A stretch of DNA of 64,000 nt from Afifellaceae bacterium (GTDB taxonomy: Bacteria > Pseudomonadota > Alphaproteobacteria > Rhizobiales > Afifellaceae), in the NCBI GenBank assembly GCA_028281235.1, contig JANQKG010000056.1:34523-98522 (forward strand), given 5' to 3'. Positions within the stretch are counted from its first letter, which is position 1, and the number at the start of each line of letters is the position of its first letter. The notes under the pieces were generated by a model, which was given only the letters and a program-made list of their open reading frames with translations, was not told the DNA's origin and did no database searches. Both the position numbers and the translations under genes were made by a program. Below, piece by piece: positions 52,172 through 60,396 of the stretch.

Positions 52172-53278
52172 TCAGCTCGCCTCTGTCGGATTAGCCGGGA
52201 ACAGGTGCAGGCTCTGTGCCGGCAGGCAGATGCCGACCGCATCTCCAACGGCCAGTTTCTTGGGATCATCAACCAGATAGTTCCGGCCGCCCATGTCGAT
52301 CGTGTAGCGGTAGATACCGCCCGGGTACGACGTCTGGATGACCTTGCCGAAAAGGACCAAGCTGCCCTGGGGACGGTCGCTCACCTCGACCAGTCGCGCC
52401 GCTTCGCTACGGAAATGGGCGGCCAGCTCGCCGTCGCCGGTCCCGACCAGATTTGCACCCTCGTCCCCGTCCGCGATGCTTAGAACGGCGTCGGCGTGAT
52501 CGTCTGAGGCAGACACGCGAAGCGCACCCTCATCGCGCTTCGCCGTCAGGGGGATCACGTTGTCGGCGCCCATGAAGGCAGCAACGAATGACGAGCGAGG
52601 CCGGTTGTAGACGTCCTCCGGCGTGCCGATCTGAGCGATATTGCCGCGGTCGAGGATCACGATGCGGTCCGCCATGACCATGGCTTCCTCGCGGTCATGC
52701 GTGACGTGAATGGCAGTGATCTGGAGCTGCTGCTGTAGCGCCTTGATCTCATGGCGGACGCTTTGGCGGATGCGCGCGTCCAGATTCGACAACGGCTCGT
52801 CAAGCAGCAGAGTCTGAGGCTCCACCGCCAGCGCCCGGCCCAGCGCCACGCGTTGCCGCTGACCGCCCGAAAGCTGCGTCACCAGCCGACTGCCCAACCC
52901 GTCAAGGCCGAGCAACGACATCGTCTCCGCCACGCGACGGTCCAGCTCAATGCGAGCGACTTTTCGCAAGCGCAGGCCGTAGCCGATATTCTGCGCAGCC
53001 GTCATGTGAGGCCACAGCGCGTAGGATTGGAAGACCATGGCCATGCCGCGTTTGTCGGGCGGCGCGTTGGTCACATCGCGATCGGACACGAGCACCCGCC
53101 CCGCGTCGACAGGCACGAAGCCGGATATGGCGCGCAGCAAGGTCGTTTTTCCGCATCCCGACGAGCCGAGAAGCGCAATGAACTCGCCGGGCGCGACATC
53201 GATCGATACGCCGGCAAGAACCTGCACGTCGCTGTAACTGACCTTTACGCCGTCGACCGTCAGCGATTCACCGGCCAT
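52172..53278 (-). CDS. ABC transporter ATP-binding protein with TOBE domain (second importer)
   Basis: A 368-aa nucleotide-binding subunit: G-S-S-G-C-G-K-T Walker A, F-Q-S-Y-A-L-W-P, L-S-G-G-Q-R-Q-R, L-L-D-E-P-L-S-N-L-D, T-H-D-R, then a C-terminal TOBE region ending L-H-L-F-P. The frame stays open to 53473, but ATG 53278 starts the conserved protein (M-A-G-E-S-L). Follows the first importer's ATPase after 204 bp, so an internal promoter may lie there. Confidence 0.88.
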   Translation of the reverse strand: MAGESLTVDGVKVSYSDVQVLAGVSIDVAPGEFIALLGSSGCGKTTLLRAISGFVPVDAGRVLVSDRDVTNAPPDKRGMAMVFQSYALWPHMTAAQNIGYGLRLRKVARIELDRRVAETMSLLGLDGLGSRLVTQLSGGQRQRVALGRALAVEPQTLLLDEPLSNLDARIRQSVRHEIKALQQQLQITAIHVTHDREEAMVMADRIVILDRGNIAQIGTPEDVYNRPRSSFVAAFMGADNVIPLTAKRDEGALRVSASDDHADAVLSIADGDEGANLVGTGDGELAAHFRSEAARLVEVSDRPQGSLVLFGKVIQTSYPGGIYRYTIDMGGRNYLVDDPKKLAVGDAVGICLPAQSLHLFPANPTEAS

Positions 53279-53482
53279 GCGATACCACCCGTCATGTTGT
53301 TGTGTTCTGGCGTCAGGTCGACGCGCATATCCACGCCCCGTCGCCGACCGATCGTGCCGGGGAGGGGGGCGCAGTCGGCTCCCGCTTCCGGGAAGCGGCG
53401 CACCGACCCGGTCGGTGTCGTCAATCGCGGGCCATCGGCGCTGCATCGAAGCCTGTGCGGACCTGCGCGACATGACAGCGAG
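53279..53482 (-). other. 204-bp gap between two ATPase genes
   Basis: No coding frame supported. CACCGAC-CCG-GTCGGTG at about 53399-53415 can form a hairpin. Possible site of an internal promoter for the second importer. Confidence 0.4.
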
Positions 53483-54592
53483 TCACTGCGGCGAGGACTC
53501 AGAAGCACGCTCGGCGTCGTCAGACGGGTCATTGATCAGAGTTACTCCCCGATGTTCGAATTGAACGCCAACAATCTCTCCCGGCGCGACCGGCGCCTCG
53601 ACATGCGGATCGCTCACAAAGAGCGGCCCCACTTCCGTTTCTATTGTGTATTCCAGATGGTTGCCGAGATAGGTCGCCTTGCGGACCGTGCCCCGCATAC
53701 CGGTGCCATGGTCACCGGCGGAGAGGCGTATGGCCTCCGGCCGGATGGCTATCTTGGCCGGCCCTGCGCTGGCGGAGCGACAGGGCAATTCCATCTCCAA
53801 GCAGCCGATGCGCACGTTGGCCGTTTCGCCTCCGCCGCCGAGTATTGTGCCTTCGACGATGTTGGCGTCGCCAATGAAGTCGGCGACGAAGCTGTTGGCC
53901 GGATGGTCATAGAGTTCGCGCGGCGTGCCTTCTTGAGCGATCGCCGCGTTCTTCATGACGACGATACGGTCTGAAACGGCAAGTGCCTCTTCCTGGTCGT
54001 GCGTGACGTAGACCGTCGTCAGACCGAGGTTCTGCTGAATCTCGCGAACCTCTTCGCGCACGCGGCGTCGCAGCTTGGCGTCCAAATTCGATAACGGTTC
54101 GTCGAAAAGGAGGACTTGCGGCTCCAGAACCAAGGCTCGCGCGACGGCCACGCGTTGCTGCTGTCCACCCGACAAGGCGGCCGGCATCCGCTCCCCGAGA
54201 TCGGAGAGCCCGACCAGTCTCAGGGCCTCTTGGCTGCGCTCCTGCGCTTCGCGCTTCTTCATGCCGCTGACTTTGAGGCCATAGCCGACATTCTCGTTGA
54301 CGTTCATGTGGGGAAACAATGCGTAGGACTGGAAGACCATCGACACGTCCCGGTCAGTGACCGGCAGCTTGGTGACGTCGTTCTCGCCGATGAAGATGTG
54401 CCCGTCGGTTGCCATCTCCAGGCCGGCGATCAGCCGAAGCGTGGTGGTCTTTCCACAGCCGCTTGGCCCTAGCAGCGTCACCAGCTGTCCGGGCTCGATC
54501 GTGAAAGAAACGCGGTCGACCGCGACAACCGCTCCATAAGCTTTGGTCACATTCTCAAACCGGACGGATGCAGCGTGGCTTGTTATCGTCAT
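53483..54592 (-). CDS. ABC transporter ATP-binding protein, FbpC/UgpC-like (first importer)
   Basis: A 369-aa nucleotide-binding subunit with Walker A G-P-S-G-C-G-K-T, F-Q-S-Y-A-L-F-P, L-S-G-G-Q-Q-Q-R, L-F-D-E-P-L-S-N-L-D, T-H-D-Q and a TOBE domain. ATG 54592 overlaps the permease stop by four bases. Powers the transporter with the permease at 54589 and receptor at 56847. Confidence 0.9.
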   Translation of the reverse strand: MTITSHAASVRFENVTKAYGAVVAVDRVSFTIEPGQLVTLLGPSGCGKTTTLRLIAGLEMATDGHIFIGENDVTKLPVTDRDVSMVFQSYALFPHMNVNENVGYGLKVSGMKKREAQERSQEALRLVGLSDLGERMPAALSGGQQQRVAVARALVLEPQVLLFDEPLSNLDAKLRRRVREEVREIQQNLGLTTVYVTHDQEEALAVSDRIVVMKNAAIAQEGTPRELYDHPANSFVADFIGDANIVEGTILGGGGETANVRIGCLEMELPCRSASAGPAKIAIRPEAIRLSAGDHGTGMRGTVRKATYLGNHLEYTIETEVGPLFVSDPHVEAPVAPGEIVGVQFEHRGVTLINDPSDDAERASESSPQ

Positions 54593-56805
54593 GCGGGAGC
54601 CGCCTCCGTGCGGTCGACGTCCGGTCGGCGCTCCGAGGCAGCGCGTCGTCCGAGTTTCCTTTGGCTGACAAAGAGCTGCACGAGGCTTACTGCAGCAAGC
54701 ATGACAAGGATGAGAACGGAGGAATAGGCGATCGCCAGGCCGTAATCACCATTCTCCACGCGGCCGATAATATAGGCGGTGGCCATGTGATAGTCGGCGG
54801 AGACCAGAAAGATCACGGCGCTGATCGACGTGATGGCGCGGACAAAACTGAAGACGAGTGCTGCGGCGATCGCCGGCCGCAGGAGCGGCAGGATCACCTT
54901 ACGGACGGTGACGAAGCTGTTGGCGCCCAACGTCAGTGACGCTTCGTCGAGGTTTCTGTCGAGCTGGCTCATGGCCGCGACACCGGCGCGCAGCCCGACC
55001 GGCATGTTCCGGAACATGAAGCAGATGATCAGGATCATGCCGGTGGCGGTGAGTTCGATCGGCGGAACGTTAAACGCCAGGATGTAGGAAACACCGATGA
55101 CCGTGCCAGGAATTGCGAAGCTCAACATGGTTCCGAACTCGAAGGCCTCGCGGCCGGCGAACCGCTGACGCACAAGCAGGTAGGCCGTCAGCAAGCCGAG
55201 GCCGGCGGTCAACGGCGCGGCGATCGCGGAGATTGTGATGGTCGTCCAGAACGAGTTCCACGCCGCGCCGCTCCACACCAGGCCAAACTCGCCGGTGGTG
55301 ACGGAAAAGGCGTCAGCATAGTGCCGCAATGTGAAGGAGTGATCACGCCCCCAGGTTTCGACGAAGCCGCCGAACATGACCATGCAGTAGATCACCAGCA
55401 TCATCAGCGTCCACGGAATCACGACGGCCAAAATTGGCCAGGTCAGACGCCGCGGAAGTGTCGCGTGAAGGCCGGCGTCTCCCTTGCCGGTCACTGTGAC
55501 GTAGGACTTCTTGCCGACCCAGCGGCGCTGCACATAGAAGGCAGTCAGCGTAAAGGTCAGGAGCACGATCGCCAGTACGGCGGCGCGGCCTTGATCGTTC
55601 TGGGCGCCGACAATGGCAAAGAATATTTCGGTGGAGAGGACGCCGTAATTGCCGCCGAGCACAAACGGATTGCCGAAATCGGCCATGCTCTCGATAAAGC
55701 CGAGCAGGAACGCGTTGGCGAGCCCCGGTCGCATCAGCGGAAACGAGACGGTGGAGAAGGTCGTCCAGGCGTCGGCGCGCAGCGTCTGCGCGGCCTCCTC
55801 CATGGACGGACTGACGCCCTCCACCACGCCGATCAGGACAAGAAAGGCGATCGGTGTGAAGGCGAGCATCTGCGCCAGCCAGATGCCGGTGAAGCCGTAT
55901 ATCCAACGTGTCGGGGGGATGTCGAACGCCCAGTCCATGAACTGCGTCACGACACCGGCGCGCCCGAACAACAGGATCATGGCAAGCCCGATGACAAAGG
56001 GCGGCGTGATGATCGGCAGCACGGTGAGCACGCGAAACGCCTTGCCCATCCGCAGACGCACCCGCGTCGTCACCAGGGCAAAAGCAAGCCCCAGCACCGT
56101 TGAGCCGAAGCCCACCGACACCGCCAGCATGAGGGAGTTCCAAGCGACGCCGCAGCTGACGTTTTCGGTGAGGCAGCGCAGTCCCCATATCTTGCTGTCG
56201 GTGATTTTCTGGGCGAACAGCGTGAGCGTGTAGACGCCGTCATTGTCCTGAAACGCGCTTATGAGAATGCGTGAGACGGGGAAGAAGACGAACGCGGCGA
56301 TCAACGCTATGACAAGGCCGATCGATCCGGCGACAAACACGTCGCCGGAGACTGAGCCGCGGGCCGCAAAGCTACTCGTCAACAGGAAGAGGAACGACGC
56401 CGCCAGAAAAACGGCGCCGTAGCCCATGCCGAATTGACGTTCGACCGGGCCGAAGAGCGCTTCAAGCGAGGCGAATTCCCAACCGCCGATGCCGATCGTG
56501 AATCCCTGGAGGAACAAATATCCGAGCCCGCCGGCGCCCGCGAAGGTCAATACCGGCGCGAAGTAACGTGCCGACGGATCTGTGCGGACGACCAGCAATG
56601 CGGCGAGCACAAAGATCAGAAGCGGCGCGAGCCACACTTTGCCGTAAGTAGCAATCTGGATGATTGCAGGGGCGGTGTCGCGGTCCAGCGGGTAGCCGTC
56701 AAGCAGCCACCCGAAGGACCAGAACGCGTCCTCTAACGCATACCAAGGCAGGACGAAGAAACCGATGAGGCCGACAGCGAGCCACAGAGAAACGATGCGG
56801 TTCAT
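54589..56805 (-). CDS. Fused ABC permease, FbpB/ThiP-like (first importer)
   Basis: A 738-aa protein with two permease domains fused head to tail, each with about six membrane segments and a coupling loop: M-E-E-A-A-Q-T-L-R-A-D near residue 335 and L-D-E-A-S-L-T-L-G-A-N near 630. Fused permeases are usual for Fe3+, thiamin, phosphonate and sugar-phosphate receptors of the FbpA/AfuA class. Confidence 0.9.
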   Translation of the reverse strand: MNRIVSLWLAVGLIGFFVLPWYALEDAFWSFGWLLDGYPLDRDTAPAIIQIATYGKVWLAPLLIFVLAALLVVRTDPSARYFAPVLTFAGAGGLGYLFLQGFTIGIGGWEFASLEALFGPVERQFGMGYGAVFLAASFLFLLTSSFAARGSVSGDVFVAGSIGLVIALIAAFVFFPVSRILISAFQDNDGVYTLTLFAQKITDSKIWGLRCLTENVSCGVAWNSLMLAVSVGFGSTVLGLAFALVTTRVRLRMGKAFRVLTVLPIITPPFVIGLAMILLFGRAGVVTQFMDWAFDIPPTRWIYGFTGIWLAQMLAFTPIAFLVLIGVVEGVSPSMEEAAQTLRADAWTTFSTVSFPLMRPGLANAFLLGFIESMADFGNPFVLGGNYGVLSTEIFFAIVGAQNDQGRAAVLAIVLLTFTLTAFYVQRRWVGKKSYVTVTGKGDAGLHATLPRRLTWPILAVVIPWTLMMLVIYCMVMFGGFVETWGRDHSFTLRHYADAFSVTTGEFGLVWSGAAWNSFWTTITISAIAAPLTAGLGLLTAYLLVRQRFAGREAFEFGTMLSFAIPGTVIGVSYILAFNVPPIELTATGMILIICFMFRNMPVGLRAGVAAMSQLDRNLDEASLTLGANSFVTVRKVILPLLRPAIAAALVFSFVRAITSISAVIFLVSADYHMATAYIIGRVENGDYGLAIAYSSVLILVMLAAVSLVQLFVSQRKLGRRAASERRPDVDRTEAAPA

Positions 56806-56846
56806 TGCGGTTCCGCCGAAATCGGCCTCATCGGGTCATGGCGTTC

Positions 56847-57875
56847 CTAACGTGGCAGCGCCCCAACTTCGTCGTCCCAGCGCTTGAGCAGCCGCTTGCG
56901 CTCCGCTGACGAGCCGTATTTGGCGAAGTCGTAATCGATCAGCGTCAGCTTCTCCAAGTCGGGCGCCTCGTCGGGCGGCTGCGCCGACGCATTGGACGGG
57001 ACCTGGTAAGCTTTGGCTTCACGAGCACGCGTCTGGATGTCTGCCCGAAGCGCAAAATCGTAGAACGCCTTGGCGCTTTCCATGTTGCGCGCGTTCTTGA
57101 TGATACTCATGGAACCAATCTCGTAGCCAGTGCCTTCGCATGGCGCGACGATCTCAACGGGAAAACCGCTCACGATCTGGGTGACCATGTCGTGCATGAA
57201 GGTAATGCCGATCGTCGTTTCACCACGCGCGGCCGCCTTGATCGGCGCGGAGCCCGACTTGGTGTATTGATTGACGTTCTTGTGCATGGCCTTCATGAGT
57301 TCGAAGGCTTCCTCCTCACCCATGATCTGCACGAGCGTGGCCAGCGTCGTATAGGACGTGCCGGAGGAGTTCGGATTGGCGATCTGAACCTCGCCCTTAT
57401 ATTCCGGCTTCGCCAGGTCGGCCCAGCATTCCGGCGCCGGCAGGCCTTTCTCCGCCAAGAGTTCCGTGTTGTAGCCGATGCCCAGAGCGCCGGCATAAAT
57501 GCCGACGGTCTTGTTGCCTGCGGACTGGGCCTGGCTCTGCGCCCAGGGATGCAGATCGTCGAACAGCGGCGAAGTGTATTCCTCCGTCAAACCCTCTTCA
57601 GCAGCCTGAAGATGCGGGTCCCCGGTGCCGCCCCACCAGATATCGCCCTTGGGATTGCGCGCTTCTGCCTTGATCTGCGCAAACGTCTCGCCGGAGCTCT
57701 TGCGGGTCATGGCCACGTCGATGCCGGTCTCTTTGGAAAAGGCCTCAACCATGAGATTGCACCACTCAATCTGCGGACTGCAGTAGAGCGTCAGCTTGTC
57801 GGCGGCATTCGCCGGCCCGAAATTCACGGCCGCGAGCGACAAAGCGCCTAGCAGCAACAGTTTGTTCTTTTTCAT
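56847..57875 (-). CDS. ABC transporter substrate-binding protein, FbpA/AfuA-like
   Basis: Periplasmic receptor of 342 aa. Signal peptide to A-N-A; mature start A-D-K-L-T-L-Y-C-S-P-Q-I-E-W-C. G-D-I-W-W-G-G-T-G-D-P-H is diagnostic of the class. The ferric-binding tyrosine pair of FbpA is not seen; the corresponding part reads F-M-H-D-M. I recall an H-D pair in AfuA, which binds hexose phosphates, so a phosphorylated ligand is preferred over iron. Directly upstream is an IMPase-family gene. Confidence 0.82.
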   Translation of the reverse strand: MKKNKLLLLGALSLAAVNFGPANAADKLTLYCSPQIEWCNLMVEAFSKETGIDVAMTRKSSGETFAQIKAEARNPKGDIWWGGTGDPHLQAAEEGLTEEYTSPLFDDLHPWAQSQAQSAGNKTVGIYAGALGIGYNTELLAEKGLPAPECWADLAKPEYKGEVQIANPNSSGTSYTTLATLVQIMGEEEAFELMKAMHKNVNQYTKSGSAPIKAAARGETTIGITFMHDMVTQIVSGFPVEIVAPCEGTGYEIGSMSIIKNARNMESAKAFYDFALRADIQTRAREAKAYQVPSNASAQPPDEAPDLEKLTLIDYDFAKYGSSAERKRLLKRWDDEVGALPR

Positions 57876-57950
57876 TACGTCCTCCCTTTGCTTGTTCCAG
57901 CTGAGCGCTTCGATCGGTGGATTGCCGGCCGGAGCGCGATATGCACGCCT

Positions 57951-58823
57951 CTATCCGGCCGCGACCTCCTGCGTGTGGCTGCCACTCCTCGGACGACCGG
58001 ACGTTGACGGATCGTTGTCGGCGATCCCGCTGATAAATTTGATCTGCTCAATCAAGGCAGGTGCTGCGGCGAGTGCGGCATTGCCCGTGCGCAGCCCGTC
58101 GCCGTCGAGGAAATCGTTGGTCCAGCCGCCGGCCTCCTCGACAAGCAAAAGGCCAGCCAGACAGTCCCAGGAATTCATGTGGGGCTCGTAGTAGCCAATC
58201 AGCCGACCGGCAGCGACCCAGGCCAATGACAAGGCACCGGACCCGCAGCGATGGTACATGCCGCCGAGGCTCAAGAGCCGGTGCAGCGCCGCCAATGTCT
58301 GATCTGAATCGGTGCGCAGCGAATGGCCGATGGCGACCAGGCCTGCCCCGAAATCCGTCGCATCGGCGGCCTTTATCGGCGTCTGGTTGACGAACGCGCC
58401 ATGGCCGCGCGCGGCGGTGAATATCTCGTCGTGAACTGGGTCGAAAACAACACCGAGCTCCGTCCTGCCGTTTTGCATCCACGCAACCGAGATGCACCAG
58501 GACGGTATGCCGAAGATGAAGCAATCCGTGCCGTCGATCGGATCGACCACCCACGTGCCGGCGCCGCGGGAACCAGCTGCGTCAGTCTCGCCGTATTCTT
58601 CGCCGAGGAATCCGTCATCGGGAAACCGTGCCGCGAGGCTGTCTCGGATCGACAATTCGATGCGTCGGTCGGCGTTGCTGACGCGGTCTTGGATGCCCTT
58701 CTCGTCCACCTCAAGCAGATGCGGCCGGCGAAACATCTCTAGTGCCTGGCGCCCTGCATCACGGGACACGTCCGTCGCGTGCTCAAGCCTCTCAAGCAGC
58801 AAATCGTTCGGAACTGTGGCCAT
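57951..58823 (-). CDS. Inositol monophosphatase-family protein
   Basis: A 290-aa Mg2+-dependent phosphatase. Catalytic motifs are complete: G-E-E-Y-G-E in loop 1, W-V-V-D-P-I-D-G-T-D near residue 90 and W-D-C-L-A-G near 217. The family splits inositol phosphates, histidinol phosphate, sugar phosphates or 3'-phosphoadenosine phosphates. The start is ATG 58823 rather than the longer frame to 58883. It leads the three-importer series, so dephosphorylation of an imported phosphate ester is a reasonable role. Confidence 0.85.
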   Translation of the reverse strand: MATVPNDLLLERLEHATDVSRDAGRQALEMFRRPHLLEVDEKGIQDRVSNADRRIELSIRDSLAARFPDDGFLGEEYGETDAAGSRGAGTWVVDPIDGTDCFIFGIPSWCISVAWMQNGRTELGVVFDPVHDEIFTAARGHGAFVNQTPIKAADATDFGAGLVAIGHSLRTDSDQTLAALHRLLSLGGMYHRCGSGALSLAWVAAGRLIGYYEPHMNSWDCLAGLLLVEEAGGWTNDFLDGDGLRTGNAALAAAPALIEQIKFISGIADNDPSTSGRPRSGSHTQEVAAG

Positions 58824-58946
58824 CACCCGCACTGAACACGATTGCAGTTTCTTCACTATATGGTGCCCGCAGGTCAGGCACAAGCCAGCGGCCTGAGGGG
58901 TAAATCACCTTTGTTACAATGAGATAGATGGTTAACTGTCAGTGAC

Positions 58947-58954
58947 TTGTACAA
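58947..58954. promoter_or_regulatory. Candidate palindromic site before the IMPase gene
   Basis: TTGTACAA, an 8-base palindrome, in the 173-bp gap between lacI-family gene and IMPase gene. TTAAC nearby at 58931. It is a possible LacI-family operator, but it lacks the central CG usual for the family, so the assignment is weak. Confidence 0.3.
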
Positions 58955-58996
58955 AGCGTAGGTCGATCACGTGTGCGGCCATCCGCCTCGATCTAC

Positions 58997-59986
58997 CTAA
59001 AGCGTCGTGCCCCGAACAACGAGCTCCGGCTCAATCACGTGCGGCTCCGCCTGCGGCTTGTCGCCGTCGCCGCGCGCCGCAATGCGATTCATAAGAATCT
59101 CGATAGGGCGGTCTATCGCATTGTGAATCGTCGTCAGATTGAAGATGGGCCACGCCGCCATCGGGATGTCGTCATAACCGATGATGGCAACGTCATCCGG
59201 CACGCGCAGCTTCATCACCGCCGCAGCCTGGATCGCCCCGAGCGCCATCTCATCATTGAAGCAGAAGAGGGCGTCGGGCAGCTGCTTGGCGGAGAACAGT
59301 TCCATGGCCGCCCGGAAGCCGCCGTTGAACCCTTGCGCACCGTTCGCCTCCGCAAAGATCGACTGTCCGCCGTCGCGCAGTCCTGCGAGGAACCCATCGC
59401 GGCGCGCTTTGTTGGAGAAGGTCATCAGCGGCTTGGTGATGTAGGCGATGCGCTCATGTCCGCAGCGGACCAGATAGCGCGCGGCCAGCCGGCCGCCGCC
59501 GAGATTGTTTCCTGTGACGCATTCCAAGCCGGAGTCGGCCACATAGCGCTCGTAAAGGAATATCGGCACGCCGAACCGGCGTAGACGGTCGACGACCTTG
59601 GGTGAGACGGTGCCGCCCACTACCACTATGGCGTCGACCTGATAGTCGGCAGCCTTCAGAATGGATTCGTCGATGCTCGCATCGCTGGACGCCGGGATCA
59701 CCAGAGCCCGTTTTCCGCGATGCGTTATCTCCACAATCAGCCGTTCAATAAGCATCGTGTTGTGGATGCTGTCATGCCCGGCCGTCACAAGCGCAATCAG
59801 ATCGGTCTTTCCGCCGATCAACGAACGCGCGATCACGTTGGGTCGATAGCCAAGCTCTTCCGACGCCGCCAGGACACGCCGGCGAAGCTTGGCGGAAACC
59901 TGCCCCTGGCCGAAGGTCCGTGAGACAGCTGCCCTGGAGACGCCGGCGAGTTCCGCTACATCCTTTGCGCTGATGCGACGTTGCAT
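58997..59986 (-). CDS. LacI family transcriptional regulator
   Basis: A 329-aa regulator. The N-terminal helix-turn-helix and hinge cover R-I-S-A-K-D-V-A-E-L-A-G-V-S-R-A-A-V-S-R-T-F-G then G-Y-R-P-N-V-I-A-R-S-L. The rest is the periplasmic-binding-like effector domain (S-D-A-S-I-D-E). ATG 59986 has AGGAG at suitable spacing; an extension to 60016 is unlikely. It lies upstream of, and reads in the same direction as, the three-importer series, so it probably controls it, with a sugar or polyol-like inducer. Confidence 0.9.
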   Translation of the reverse strand: MQRRISAKDVAELAGVSRAAVSRTFGQGQVSAKLRRRVLAASEELGYRPNVIARSLIGGKTDLIALVTAGHDSIHNTMLIERLIVEITHRGKRALVIPASSDASIDESILKAADYQVDAIVVVGGTVSPKVVDRLRRFGVPIFLYERYVADSGLECVTGNNLGGGRLAARYLVRCGHERIAYITKPLMTFSNKARRDGFLAGLRDGGQSIFAEANGAQGFNGGFRAAMELFSAKQLPDALFCFNDEMALGAIQAAAVMKLRVPDDVAIIGYDDIPMAAWPIFNLTTIHNAIDRPIEILMNRIAARGDGDKPQAEPHVIEPELVVRGTTL

Positions 59987-60016
59987 CGCCACGCTCCTAT
60001 TGGTCCGGATGTGCAA

Positions 60017-60396
60017 GGCTGCGCCCGCGGTCCGACGCGCTCGTGCCTGTTCTTCGGTAGCGCGTCATTCACTCAGATCGGACCGGCGTGCAACCTTTTT
60101 GTGCGCTATCGCGTCGCCTTGGGTCACAAGCGGATGTTGCTGCGACCCTGCTGTTGGGGAGCGCATCCGTGTTCCAAGTTTGCCATGCCGGGAGCGCTTG
60201 CAACCCTTCGAGCGTTGGCACGCAATATCCAGCGACATCGTGCCCGCCACGCATTTTCTGTTCAACCAGGAAGCGTATTCCGTTTTGACATGAAGTGCAT
60301 GTACAGGTTGAAAGGTGAGCCGGCAGTCAATGCGGTGGGTGGCGCCAGATCTCAGTCTTTCATTCCCCGGTGAATTTCGTCCCAGTCGTGTAGCGC
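60017..60396 (+). other. 380-bp divergent spacer between lacI-family gene and type I secretion genes
   Basis: No gene seen. It must hold promoters for the leftward lacI-family gene and the rightward secretion genes. No repeat or clear operator was recognised. Confidence 0.4.

Noticed and set aside
56847..57875. Fe3+ receptor (FbpA) as the name of the first importer receptor
   Set aside because: The tyrosine pair that binds iron is not seen, and the adjacent phosphatase gene suggests a different ligand.
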